From: Mycolicibacterium sphagni
GTDB lineage: Bacteria > Actinomycetota > Actinomycetes > Mycobacteriales > Mycobacteriaceae
Reading direction: 5' to 3'
Assembly (NCBI RefSeq): GCF_002250655.1
Contig: NZ_NOZR01000018.1
Coordinates: 62,001 to 126,000, forward strand
DNA: 64,000 nt
Position numbers and translations under genes: made by a program
Notes under the pieces: generated by a model
The model's database searches: none
The model's input: the letters and a program-made list of their open reading frames with translations, nothing else
What the model was told of the DNA's origin: nothing
Shown here: piece by piece, positions 1 through 8,867 of the stretch
Layout: every line of letters begins with the position of its first letter
How positions within the stretch are numbered: position 1 is the stretch's first letter

Positions 1-486
1 CAGTGTCCGCACTTCAGGCGGCGTCAGCTTGGGCCGCAGGCGCTCCAGCGGAACCTGCAGGCGATGGTTCATCACCTTGAGCTGATCGACCAGGATCGCG
101 CGATCGGGGTCACGCAGATAGCGCGCTTCCCACCGGTACAGCCCCCCCGCCGTGCGGCAACTGATCGTGGTGTCGACCAACGCAGATGTCAACGCCCGCA
201 ACGTCGTCGCGGGGTCTTCGTCGTCGCCGCCGTCGTCGGCGAACGCCGTGGAGTCGACCAGCTGTTGGCCCAGTCCCAGCACCGCGTCGCGGAACAAGTC
301 GTACTTACTGGGGGAGTGGCGATACAACGCAGCTGGCGTGATGCCGACCCGCGCCGCGATATCTTCCATGCTGACCGCGTGATAGCCCTGCTCCCCAAAC
401 GCATCGGCCGACGCGCGCGCGATCTGCGCCTTACGGTCCTTGGGGCGCCGCCGAACGACGGGGTCGCCCTCTGATACGGATTCCAC
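1..486 (-). CDS. TetR/AcrR family regulator, 3' end beyond window
   Basis: N-terminal 162 codons of a TetR-type repressor; the gene runs off the left edge. The helix-turn-helix is visible at about residues 25-70, with the core AARVGITPAALYRHSPSK. The rest is the start of a helical ligand-binding domain. A GTG start at 486 lies 7 nt after the stop of the last mce-associated gene, so this regulator is probably cotranscribed as the distal gene of the mce operon. Known mce regulators usually sit upstream of yrbEA, so the position is somewhat unusual. The ligand is unknown. Confidence 0.85.
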   Translation of the reverse strand, partial: MESVSEGDPVVRRRPKDRKAQIARASADAFGEQGYHAVSMEDIAARVGITPAALYRHSPSKYDLFRDAVLGLGQQLVDSTAFADDGGDDEDPATTLRALTSALVDTTISCRTAGGLYRWEARYLRDPDRAILVDQLKVMNHRLQVPLERLRPKLTPPEVRTL

Positions 487-492
487 GCTAGA

Positions 493-1269
493 TCACGCCC
501 CACCGAACTGCGGTCGCAACACTGAACTCAGTGCAGCCAAAGGAATGTGCGCCTGCACAGTGCCGCCATCCATCGACCACTGCATCACCCCGGGCGTGTA
601 GTTGATCGGCGAATCATGGCCCACCGGATAGTCCGGCATGTACAGGATCAGCTCGTCACCAGAGAGCGCCCATGCCTTGTATCCGCCGGAATACACCTTG
701 TCCGGCCCCCACCGATCCACCACGAACGGATAACTGCCCGGCTCGTGTTGTGGCGGAGCCTGATTAAGGGCGTCCTCGATGAACGGCTCACCCAGCGTGG
801 CGATCGCCCCGAGGTCCGCCCCGGGCTTCAGCACATCGGCCAGCGCCAGCCGAGTCCCGCGAGCCATATCCCAGGTGAACGTCCGATAGGCATTGTTGGG
901 CTGGGGCCCATCGGCGTGGTAGTCCTCATGGAACACCACACTCATCACGCCCCCGCGGGAAAGGACCTGGAAGTTCTCTTCACCGAAGCTGTCGGCCACC
1001 ATGTGCACGCCGACGTTGCGCCAGTTGTTCACCAACTGCGTCAGATAGTCCCGGATGGTCGGACCCGTAACGGGGTTGTCGATCAGGTCCCCAGGCACGG
1101 CCACCTTGATGTCGCGGACCGCATTACGTTCCGACAAAACCGACGTGTGGCAGTACTGGCCGTCCCAGTCGGTCCCCAGGCCTGAGCAGAAATCCGGCGC
1201 CGACGCCGAGGCCACCGGCGTGAACGCCAGTGCCGCCGCCGCGAGAGCCCCACCCAAACGGATCCACAT
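493..1269 (-). CDS. Secreted DUF3298/RsiV-like protein at the end of the mce operon
   Basis: 258 residues with an N-terminal signal peptide (MWIRLGGALAAAALAF followed by an ASA cleavage motif near residue 22). The mature part begins with a Cys pair region (APDFCSGLG) and contains FTWDMARGTRLALADVL, which resembles the DUF3298/MPT64-type secreted fold. The ATG at 1269 is chosen because it gives a clean signal peptide and lies 5 nt after the preceding stop; an upstream ATG at 1305 would overlap the previous gene by about 30 nt. Genes of this kind are found at the 3' ends of mce operons. Function unknown; extracytoplasmic location inferred. Confidence 0.8.
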   Translation of the reverse strand: MWIRLGGALAAAALAFTPVASASAPDFCSGLGTDWDGQYCHTSVLSERNAVRDIKVAVPGDLIDNPVTGPTIRDYLTQLVNNWRNVGVHMVADSFGEENFQVLSRGGVMSVVFHEDYHADGPQPNNAYRTFTWDMARGTRLALADVLKPGADLGAIATLGEPFIEDALNQAPPQHEPGSYPFVVDRWGPDKVYSGGYKAWALSGDELILYMPDYPVGHDSPINYTPGVMQWSMDGGTVQAHIPLAALSSVLRPQFGGA

Positions 1270-1274
1270 ACGAA

Positions 1275-1856
1275 TCAGGGCAATTCGACTTTGCTTGCCC
1301 GCCATACTCCGTCGACCTTGTCCATGGTCATCTTGACCCGACTGCGGTCGATGCGCGGATCGGGCGCGGACTTGTTGGCCACCGTCTGATCGACGAACAG
1401 CAGCACGACCACCTGGTTTTCGGACGCCGACTTCACCGCCGAATCGATCACCACACCGTGTGCGGTGGCCTTGTTGTCCACGAGCAGCTGACGCAGCTGC
1501 GCGCTGGATTGCGAGTACATGTCCTTGAATTCGCCGGTCGCGCCGTTGAGTACTTCGGTGAAGTTCTGGTCCACGTTGTTAGAGTCGATGCTCGTCAGCA
1601 CCTGCGCGTAGTGCACGGCCGCCTCCTGGGCATCGTGCGACGCCGCGGCGATCTGCCGCTGCTGCCACACTTGCCAGCCCAGGAATCCTGAGACCCCCAG
1701 CAGAGCAGCGATCAACGCGCCCAACAGAACCCGTCGCAGCCACGGCCGCCGCGGCTGCTGTTCCTCAACAACATCCGAGGCAACGTCCTCCGCCGCGGGC
1801 TCGGCTTCAGACTCGGTCTCGACATCCTCGGCTTCGGTCTCATCAGTCACGGTCAC
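1275..1856 (-). CDS. Mce-associated membrane protein (Mas/Mam type)
   Basis: 193 residues. An acidic N-terminal tail (about residues 1-36, rich in Glu and Asp) precedes one membrane helix (LLGALIAALLGVSGFLGW, about 45-63) and an extracytoplasmic domain (about 65-193). This is the architecture of the Mce-associated proteins encoded after mceF in mycobacteria, thought to stabilise the Mce transporter. GTG start at 1856 with AAGGAG just upstream. It is 12 nt downstream of the mceF stop and clearly in the operon. Confidence 0.88.
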   Translation of the reverse strand: MTVTDETEAEDVETESEAEPAAEDVASDVVEEQQPRRPWLRRVLLGALIAALLGVSGFLGWQVWQQRQIAAASHDAQEAAVHYAQVLTSIDSNNVDQNFTEVLNGATGEFKDMYSQSSAQLRQLLVDNKATAHGVVIDSAVKSASENQVVVLLFVDQTVANKSAPDPRIDRSRVKMTMDKVDGVWRASKVELP

Positions 1857-1868
1857 CGCAATCTCCTT

Positions 1869-3119
1869 CTAGCTCGGCGGTTCGATCGGCAGCACCGGGC
1901 CGCCATAGGGGGTCGGAATGGTGTAGCGGCCCTTGGGTGTCGGGTCGGTGGTCTGGCCCAGGTCGGCGCCGGGCGGGGGACCGGCGGTGTCGTCGCCGGC
2001 CGGCCGTGGTGCGTTCTTGGCACCGCGGATCAGCACCGCCGGATCGTCGTCGCGGCAGTAGGTGTACAGGTAGGGCTCGGGATAGTCCGCTGACGACGCC
2101 GCCCGCCGTGGTGTCCCGTAGTCACACGCGTAGCGCGGATAGATGTCGGCCGTCGCCCACAGGCCGTGGTCGTGCATCGTGGTGGCCCACGCATCGAGTA
2201 GCGACCCGCGGTAGTCCGGGAACAGCGCGTTGAGCGCCGGCACCCGCACATACAACAGCTGCGACGCGGTGGCCATGCTGGTCAGCAGCCGCACCATGGT
2301 GTCGGAGTTATCCGTGAACAGATTGTCTGTGGCAGAAAGGGTTTGCGGCGTCTGGTCGACGAACCGCCGGTAGCCGCCGAGCATCTTGTCCACCCCGGTG
2401 AACGTGCGGCTCAGGTTTCCGGTGGCGACGGCGATGCCCGGGGTCTTGTCCGCGGCCGTCGTCAGCACGATCCGGCTGGTCCGCAGAATGCTGGTGGTTT
2501 CCGGCAGCACTGAATCCAAAGTGGACAGCAGGAACGTGCCACCGTCGATGATGTCGGCCAGCTTCTGCGGACCCTGATTGGTCAGGCTCAGCTCTTTCTT
2601 GATCAGCTCGAGCTTGGCCGGATCGACCTGCTTGAGCATCCCGTCGGCATTGGCCAGCAGCTGCGCCAGACTGACCGGCACCGACGTCTTGTTCTGCGCG
2701 ACGACGCTGCCATCCTGCAAGTATGGGCCCGCATCGGAGTCCGGCACGAATTCGATGTACTGCTCACCCGCCGGGGACAGCCCCGACACCCGCACCGGAC
2801 TGGCCACCGGGATCCGCACATCCGAACGAACGGTGGCCACCGCGGCGACCCCGTCGGGTGTGATCGCCAGCGACTGCACCCGCCCGATCGGCACCCCGCG
2901 CAGCGTGACGTCCTGATTGGGTAGCAGCCCACCGGATTCCGGCAGCTGAATGGTCACCTGATACGCCGACGCGAACGGTGACACCCGCAGCGCGCCGAGC
3001 AACACGTAGGCCGTCGCGATCACCAGCGTCAGCACCAAACCCGCTGTGGACAGCCACAATCGGTGGCGGTGTCCGAACCCGACCACGCGCACCAGCCGAT
3101 CGGCTGCCTTGTCGATCAT
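1869..3119 (-). CDS. mceF: MceF, Mce-family lipid importer subunit
   Basis: 416 residues: a short basic N-terminus, one membrane anchor (about 22-44), the MCE/MlaD domain (about 50-135, with LPESGGLLPNQDVTLRGVPI), a long helical region, and a Gly/Pro-rich C-terminus. MceA-F are thought to form a heterohexameric tunnel carrying lipids or sterols across the periplasm to the YrbE permease. The ATG at 3119 overlaps the mceE stop by 4 nt (ATGA), consistent with translational coupling. The operon class (mce1-4 or an environmental class) cannot be assigned safely without alignment. Confidence 0.93.
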   Translation of the reverse strand: MIDKAADRLVRVVGFGHRHRLWLSTAGLVLTLVIATAYVLLGALRVSPFASAYQVTIQLPESGGLLPNQDVTLRGVPIGRVQSLAITPDGVAAVATVRSDVRIPVASPVRVSGLSPAGEQYIEFVPDSDAGPYLQDGSVVAQNKTSVPVSLAQLLANADGMLKQVDPAKLELIKKELSLTNQGPQKLADIIDGGTFLLSTLDSVLPETTSILRTSRIVLTTAADKTPGIAVATGNLSRTFTGVDKMLGGYRRFVDQTPQTLSATDNLFTDNSDTMVRLLTSMATASQLLYVRVPALNALFPDYRGSLLDAWATTMHDHGLWATADIYPRYACDYGTPRRAASSADYPEPYLYTYCRDDDPAVLIRGAKNAPRPAGDDTAGPPPGADLGQTTDPTPKGRYTIPTPYGGPVLPIEPPS

Positions 3120-4315
3120 GGCGGTGGCTCCGCGGCAGGCGGCCCGGGCGGCGGCCCAGGCGCGACGATCTGTTCACCGGGGTCGGTGGGGCTGGGCAGC
3201 ACCGGGACCTGCGGCACCCCTGGCCCCTGCCCGACGACGCGCTGCTGCAACCGCCACAGCGTGTATTTGAACGACCCGACCATCTGGGCCCAGTCATAAC
3301 GCTTCGGCCCGTGGAATCCGGGATCACCGAGGAAGCCGGCATCGGGGATCGACCCGAGCACCAACCGGTCAATGCTGGCCCGCACCGAAAACGCATTGCT
3401 GGGAGTCGCTTTGATCAACGGCGGCATCAACCGGTTCAAGGCAGCCAGATTCGCATCCGGAGTCAAGACCAAGTCATTCCACGCCCCGGCGAGGGTGTTT
3501 GCGTCGGCGATCATGCTGCGCCCGCTGGTGTCGGTGCCCGCGATCGATGGGAACTTCTGCAACTGCTTGCTGGTGTCACCGGCCTGTTGGACGACGTCGG
3601 CGACGGTGTCAGCATTGGCGGCCAACGCGTCGGTCGCCGGACCCGCCGCGGCCATCACTTCGCTCAGCGCCTGATTCTTGGCATCCAGATTTTTGGCCAA
3701 CTGTGATGTTTCGGTCAGCGCCTGGGAGATCTGGTTCGAGCGTGCCGTCAGCTTGGACAGCGTGCTATTAGTCTTGGCGATGAGATCCCCGAAGGCCTGG
3801 CCCTGGTCGCCGGTCGCCTTGCCCGCGCCATTGATGACGTTGGTGAGATTGCGCACGGCGCCGCCGTTCACCAAGACCGCCGCCGAACTCAGCACCGACT
3901 CCACCGTGGCCGCAGCCGTTGTGGAATCCAGGCCGATGGTATCGCCGTCCTTGAGCAACGGTGTGGTTGCGGAGGCGTCTGCCGGCGGTTTCAGCGCGAT
4001 GAACACATCGCCAAGCGGGGTGGCCGAACGCAGTTCGACGGTGGTGCCCTTCGGCAGTTGCACCCCGTCCATGACCCGAATCGTGGTGACCGCGGTGTAG
4101 TTACGCGCGACCATGGTCTCCATCTGGCCGACGTCGGCGCCGGCGAGCTTCACCTTGGCGTTGGCGGGCAGGTTCAACGCGTTGGAGAAAATTGCGGTCA
4201 GCCGGTAGCCGCCACTGCCGACGGTCGGCGCGGGCAACGGCAGGCTGGACAACCCGTTTGACGAGCAGCCCGCGACGCCGAGGGCGACGCCGAGAATTGC
4301 AATGGCGCGTTTCAT
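3116..4315 (-). CDS. mceE: MceE, Mce-family lipoprotein (LprK-like)
   Basis: 399 residues. The N-terminus MKRAIAILGVALGVAGC is a lipoprotein signal with lipobox VAGC (Cys17), the hallmark of MceE/LprK. The MCE domain follows (about 36-110, with ANAKVKLAGADVGQME), then a helical segment and a Pro-rich tail ending PPGPPAAEPPP. The ATG overlaps the mceD stop by 4 nt. By family knowledge it is a lipid-anchored subunit of the Mce hexamer. Confidence 0.94.
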   Translation of the reverse strand: MKRAIAILGVALGVAGCSSNGLSSLPLPAPTVGSGGYRLTAIFSNALNLPANAKVKLAGADVGQMETMVARNYTAVTTIRVMDGVQLPKGTTVELRSATPLGDVFIALKPPADASATTPLLKDGDTIGLDSTTAAATVESVLSSAAVLVNGGAVRNLTNVINGAGKATGDQGQAFGDLIAKTNSTLSKLTARSNQISQALTETSQLAKNLDAKNQALSEVMAAAGPATDALAANADTVADVVQQAGDTSKQLQKFPSIAGTDTSGRSMIADANTLAGAWNDLVLTPDANLAALNRLMPPLIKATPSNAFSVRASIDRLVLGSIPDAGFLGDPGFHGPKRYDWAQMVGSFKYTLWRLQQRVVGQGPGVPQVPVLPSPTDPGEQIVAPGPPPGPPAAEPPP

Positions 4316-5427
4316 TTCTGCCCCATTGCGGCCATACCGTCGAGCACGTACGTCAGCCCGAAATCCGGTCCGAAGTCCTGCAACGTGCCGGTGCTGCAGC
4401 CCAACTGGCGCAGACCCATCACGTTGCAGACCTCCTTGGTGTACTGGCTGTCGAACAACACCCGGTCGGTGAGTATCCGGGCCCGGGCAGCGCCGTTATT
4501 CTGGTCGACGATGTTGTACATGTTGTCCAGCGTCAACGGGGTGAGATCGAGGAACTCCGCGAGATCCCGCTGGCGCTCGACGAGCGTGTTTGACGTCGTA
4601 CTACCGTTGTTCACAACGGCTTTGATGTTGTCGCGATTCTTCTCCAAGAAGTCGCCGACCTGCGCCAGCAGGGTGTTCACGGTCTTGCCGGTCTTGCCGC
4701 TGCCGAAGTCCTCGTCGTTGACGATCTGGCTCAGCTGACGCACGGTGGTCCCGAAGTCGCGCAGTTTCGTGTCGTTGTCGGCCGCGGCCTGCAGCAGTGA
4801 ACTGAGGTTGCGCACGATCGTGGTCAGCTGATCGCGGGTCTGCGCACCACCGTCGGCGGACAGCCGCAACGCATTCGACAGCTCGCCGAGCGCATCCTTG
4901 ATTTTCTGGCCGTTGCCGTCAGCGATCGCCGCACCCGAATTCACGACATCGGCTACCGGGCCGTTGCCGTTGCCATCGCCCTTGAGCGAGACCGAGATCT
5001 TGTCCAGCACATCGAGCACCCGGGCGAATTCGACCGGCGTCTTGGTTCGGGGTAGCCCGATGGTGTCGTGGTCTTTCAGCGCCGGGCCGTTACGGTATGG
5101 CGGTGTCAGCTCGATCTGCCGGTCGGTCAGAATCGACGTCGATATCGTCACCGCCTGAGCGTCCGCAGGAATCTTCACATCACGGTCGACCGTGAACTGG
5201 ACCTCGACGTAGCCGCTCTTAGGCGTGATCGCGGTGACCTTGCCAACCGGCATGCCCAGCACTGCCACCGTATTGTCGACGTAAAGACCTGCAGCGCTAT
5301 CGAATTGGGCGGTCAGTGTGATGTGATCGGTGGCCGACTTGAAGTACACCCATGCCGCGGTGATCCCCGATGCGATAACGACCACGGCCACCGTCGCGAT
5401 CGCCAGCAGTCGGGTGCGCGCGCTCAC
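4312..5427 (-). CDS. mceD: MceD, Mce-family lipid importer subunit
   Basis: 371 residues. A membrane anchor lies at about 5-27 (LLAIATVAVVVIASGITAAW), the MCE domain at about 36-110 (AGLYVDNTVAVLGMPVGKVT), then a helical domain with FLDLTPLTLDNMYNIVD, typical of this subunit. The GTG at 5427 is chosen because it overlaps the mceC stop in a GTGA junction; a further upstream ATG at 5487 would run 60 nt into mceC. Operon partner of the other Mce subunits. Confidence 0.92.
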   Translation of the reverse strand: MSARTRLLAIATVAVVVIASGITAAWVYFKSATDHITLTAQFDSAAGLYVDNTVAVLGMPVGKVTAITPKSGYVEVQFTVDRDVKIPADAQAVTISTSILTDRQIELTPPYRNGPALKDHDTIGLPRTKTPVEFARVLDVLDKISVSLKGDGNGNGPVADVVNSGAAIADGNGQKIKDALGELSNALRLSADGGAQTRDQLTTIVRNLSSLLQAAADNDTKLRDFGTTVRQLSQIVNDEDFGSGKTGKTVNTLLAQVGDFLEKNRDNIKAVVNNGSTTSNTLVERQRDLAEFLDLTPLTLDNMYNIVDQNNGAARARILTDRVLFDSQYTKEVCNVMGLRQLGCSTGTLQDFGPDFGLTYVLDGMAAMGQK

Positions 5428-6443
5428 TTGCAGTCCTTGTAGTACTGGACCATGCCGAACTGCTTGGCTCGCCCACTGATCGCGCACATCCAGGAGTCGA
5501 TGACAATCCCGTTCGGCGTGTTGAAGTCTAAAGCGTTTCCGGTGCCGCTCGCGTTGGCGAATCCCCGCAGCGCCACCGGGCCGGCCTGAAGGGTGCTGCG
5601 CAGCAGATCGTCATGCTGGGCGAGGAGATCGGACAGCTGGCGCAGGTTGGTGATGGTCTTATCCAACTCGCCGCGGTTGGCCACCACCGTGGTGCTCATC
5701 TTGTTCACCAGATTGGTCAGTGCCGCGAGCATTGCGTGGAACGTCGCGCTGCGGTCCACGAATCGGCCGATCAGCTCCTGGCCCTGATTGATCATCGCGG
5801 CGATGTTCGAGTGCTGACGCTCAAGGGTGCTGCTGATCATGTCAGTGCTCTTCAGCAAGGCGCCGAGCTGGTCTCGGCGATCGGCGATCACCGTCGAGAG
5901 GGTCTGGATGTTCTGCATGGCCTGCGGTACCACAGCGGGAAGGCCCTGCATCTGCGTGCCCAGGATTCCCAGCGACTTCGCGAACGCGTCGGTGTCGACC
6001 TGCTCGTAGGTGGTCGTCACATCAGCCAGCGCGGCCTGCAGGTCGTAGGGCACCTCGGTATGCGCCAGGTCGAAGGTGTTGTCGGGCAACGACCCGCCGT
6101 CTTCGGGCTCCAACGCCAGATAGCGTGAGCCCAGAATGGTGGCGACCTTGATGACGGCCTTCGAGTCCTTGCCCAGCACGACGTCGTCACGCACCTCGAG
6201 GCTGGCCTCGACGTGGTCGCCGGCCAGCTTCATGCTGGTGACCTTGCCGACCGGGATGCCGCCGATGGTGATCGGATTTCCCGTCTGCAGCGCCGCGGCC
6301 TGGAGGAACTTCGCGGTGTAATGCCGATGACCGACGTTGGCGGCGTTCGCAATCAGCATCGCCCCAATGATGACGGCGACCACCGTGACGGCGATCAACC
6401 CGAGCCAGGTCTTGTTGTAGCTCTCCAGCCTGCGCCTAGCCAT
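5424..6443 (-). CDS. mceC: MceC, Mce-family lipid importer subunit
   Basis: 339 residues. Membrane anchor at about 10-34, MCE domain at about 40-115 (LQTGNPITIGGIPVGKVTSM), helical region after. The start MARRRLESYNKTW at 6443 overlaps the mceB stop by 8 nt; the longer open frame to 6521 would overlap mceB far more and lacks family similarity. The short C-terminus ends KDCK. Expected role: subunit of the periplasmic lipid-transfer hexamer. Confidence 0.92.
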   Translation of the reverse strand: MARRRLESYNKTWLGLIAVTVVAVIIGAMLIANAANVGHRHYTAKFLQAAALQTGNPITIGGIPVGKVTSMKLAGDHVEASLEVRDDVVLGKDSKAVIKVATILGSRYLALEPEDGGSLPDNTFDLAHTEVPYDLQAALADVTTTYEQVDTDAFAKSLGILGTQMQGLPAVVPQAMQNIQTLSTVIADRRDQLGALLKSTDMISSTLERQHSNIAAMINQGQELIGRFVDRSATFHAMLAALTNLVNKMSTTVVANRGELDKTITNLRQLSDLLAQHDDLLRSTLQAGPVALRGFANASGTGNALDFNTPNGIVIDSWMCAISGRAKQFGMVQYYKDCK

Positions 6444-7491
6444 TGGCCATGTTCCTGCATCGCGGCGTGTACTGCGCCTTGTTCCCCGGTGTCGCGTGGT
6501 CGACGATGATCGGCACCACATCGTTGAGGCCGGGGAAGTAGCCGCTGATGTTCAGGTCGCAGGCATAGGCGTTGCCGTAGGCGCCTTCGTTGGTGATCCG
6601 GGCCAGCCCTTTGAGCATGAGCGGCAGATTGTCACCGGTGAACGCCAGCTGCGGCTCGATGTCGACGAGGTGCCGCGTGAAACCGGGCTCGCGGGTGACC
6701 ATGGCGTTCAGTTGAGGGTCGACGGTGTCAGAGATGGTGGACAGTTGGCGTATCACCCGCGCCAACGTGCCCGTCGAATCCACCAGCTCGGGGCGTCGCG
6801 CGTTGAAATCCGAGACCGTCTTGCTGGTCTGGGAGATCACCTGGTCGAGGTTCTTGTTCTGGGAGGAGAGGCTGCCCATCACCGTATTCAGCTGGGTGAT
6901 CACGTCGCCCAGCGTCTGGTCGCGTCCGGCGAATGTGTCGGTGAGAGTGGACGTCTGGCTGACCAGGTCCACGATCGAGGCGTTGTCACCCTGCAATGAC
7001 TGGATGACGCCCTTGGTCAGGTTGTCGGCGTCGCGCGGGTTGAGGACGGAAAACAGGGGCTCGTACCCGTTGAGCAGCGTCCCGACATCGAAGGACGGAT
7101 CGGTGCGCTCAAGCGGGATCACCGTGTGTGGGGCCAAAGGCGTCGTACTACCGGCCTTTCCCAGGCTCAACCCCAAATAGCGTTGCCCGACGATGTTCTG
7201 GTAAGTCACCGAGGCCACGGTATTGCCGAACAGATGCTGGTCGTTCTGGACGACGAACGACACCTTGGCCAATTTGCCTGCCAGCTCGATCTTTTCGACC
7301 CGGCCGACCCGCACGCCCGCCATCCGGACGTCATCACCTTCCCTCAGTCCGTAGACGTCGGTGAACATTGCGGCATACGGGGTGGTGGGGCCGGCGACGT
7401 CGCGACGCAGCGTGACATACACCAGCCAGGTCAACATCATCGTCACGACCATGAACAGCGACAGCCCGATCAGCGGGGCGCGAAATTTCAT
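6436..7491 (-). CDS. mceB: MceB, Mce-family lipid importer subunit
   Basis: 351 residues starting MKFRAPLIGLSLFMVV. Membrane anchor at about 5-28, MCE domain at about 38-115 (YGLREGDDVRMAGVRVGRVE), helical segment to about 290, and the usual MceB C-terminus with Cys residues (YACDLNISGYFPGL). The ATG at 7491 shares one base with the mceA stop (TGATG). The open frame continues upstream to 7914, but that part is antisense-like shadow within mceA and is not included. Confidence 0.93.
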   Translation of the reverse strand: MKFRAPLIGLSLFMVVTMMLTWLVYVTLRRDVAGPTTPYAAMFTDVYGLREGDDVRMAGVRVGRVEKIELAGKLAKVSFVVQNDQHLFGNTVASVTYQNIVGQRYLGLSLGKAGSTTPLAPHTVIPLERTDPSFDVGTLLNGYEPLFSVLNPRDADNLTKGVIQSLQGDNASIVDLVSQTSTLTDTFAGRDQTLGDVITQLNTVMGSLSSQNKNLDQVISQTSKTVSDFNARRPELVDSTGTLARVIRQLSTISDTVDPQLNAMVTREPGFTRHLVDIEPQLAFTGDNLPLMLKGLARITNEGAYGNAYACDLNISGYFPGLNDVVPIIVDHATPGNKAQYTPRCRNMANG

Positions 7492-8867
7492 CAGGAGCCT
7501 CCCGGCGCTTCGGCGGCCAGCGGCGGCGGGAGTGCAGGGGCGGCCGGCGGTGGCGGTGCGTCGGCAGGATCGGCGGTGCCCGGCACCCGAGGAAATGGTG
7601 GTGCCCACCACGGTGTCGGCGGATTCGGGTCGGCCAGGTTCGGGTTCGGGTTGATCAGCGGTGGGCCGACGGCGACGAGATTGCCGTCTGGGCCGAGGAC
7701 CGTGCCCGGCGTCGGCGCCAGGTCTTTGGGCGGCTGGTAGTTCTGCGGCAACAGCATCTCGGGCAGGTCTGGTCGGACCACGATCTGCGGTGCCGTGTAG
7801 CAGCTGTTGCCCAACAGCTGGCCATAGCGCGGGCAGTCGGCCCTGGTGTACGTGGAGGTAGGCGTCAGAGAAAGATTGATGCGCATGTTGCCGGTGTCCA
7901 GGTCGGGCATCCACACCTCGTCGAAGAACTTGCGGGACAACGTGTTCAGCTTCGTGAATGCCGGCACGAACTTGCCTGCGTTGATCGCGAGGCTCCCCAG
8001 CACGGGAGTCAGGTGGTTGGTGATACCGGTGAGCTGGTCGATGTGATTGTCGATCGCGGTGTGTGTGGTGCCCAGGGTGTGCTGGCCACCGGTGAGCAAA
8101 GTGGTTAACGCTGTGCGCTTTTCGGCCAGCACCTGCATGGGTTCGACCGCTTGGTGCAGGGCGTCCACCAGATCTGGTGCGGTGGCGGCCAATCCGTGGG
8201 TGGCGTCGATCAGCGCGGATACCGTCGACGGTCCCTGGTCGGTGCTTACGATCGAGTTGAGCTGGTCGAGTAGCTTGTTGAGCTGAGCTCCGCTGGCCAG
8301 CAGCTTGCCGCGGCGGTTCTCGGTGGCGGCGTTGACGGCGGCCAGGATTCCGACACTGCGGTCCTCACGGCCGCGCCCGGTGGCGGCCAGCACGTCGCGC
8401 AGCTTGCTGATGGTGGTCTGGAACAGGACGGTCGGCAGCGCGGTGTCCTCGGGGATGTGGTCGCCGGCGCGGATCGCCGGCCCGGCCCCGGCGGCGACCA
8501 ATTGCACCGACGACACCGCGAACACGTTGGAGGGAACGACCCGCGCGGTCACCGACGCCGGGATGGAACCGGCGTATTCGGGGTCGAGGTCGATGTGGAC
8601 GTAGTTGGGATGGCCGTTGGCCGCGGGGATCACGCTGTCGACCGAGCCGACCAGCACGCCGTGGTACTTGACGTCCGACTTCTGTGGCAATCCGTCACCG
8701 ACGTTCAGCAGGTCGGCCACCACCCGCACGTAGTTGTTGAGCTTGCCGGTGGACTTGGCCAGCAGGACCGTGGTGACCAAGGCCGCGGCCAGAACCACGG
8801 CCAGCCCGCACAGCAGCAGTTGCCGTTCCGAGGGGCCGCGTCCATCCAAGTCGAAGGAATTCGCCAT
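7491..8867 (-). CDS. mceA: MceA, Mce-family lipid importer subunit with Pro-rich tail
   Basis: 458 residues. Membrane anchor at about 16-37, MCE domain at about 42-120 (LLNVGDGLPQKSDVKYHGVL), helical domain to about 330, then a long Pro-rich C-terminal tail (about 380-458, repeated PNPNLADPNPPTP-type runs). MceA proteins of environmental mycobacteria often carry such tails. The ATG directly abuts the yrbEB stop (TAG then ATG). It is the first Mce subunit of the operon. Confidence 0.93.
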   Translation of the reverse strand: MANSFDLDGRGPSERQLLLCGLAVVLAAALVTTVLLAKSTGKLNNYVRVVADLLNVGDGLPQKSDVKYHGVLVGSVDSVIPAANGHPNYVHIDLDPEYAGSIPASVTARVVPSNVFAVSSVQLVAAGAGPAIRAGDHIPEDTALPTVLFQTTISKLRDVLAATGRGREDRSVGILAAVNAATENRRGKLLASGAQLNKLLDQLNSIVSTDQGPSTVSALIDATHGLAATAPDLVDALHQAVEPMQVLAEKRTALTTLLTGGQHTLGTTHTAIDNHIDQLTGITNHLTPVLGSLAINAGKFVPAFTKLNTLSRKFFDEVWMPDLDTGNMRINLSLTPTSTYTRADCPRYGQLLGNSCYTAPQIVVRPDLPEMLLPQNYQPPKDLAPTPGTVLGPDGNLVAVGPPLINPNPNLADPNPPTPWWAPPFPRVPGTADPADAPPPPAAPALPPPLAAEAPGGS

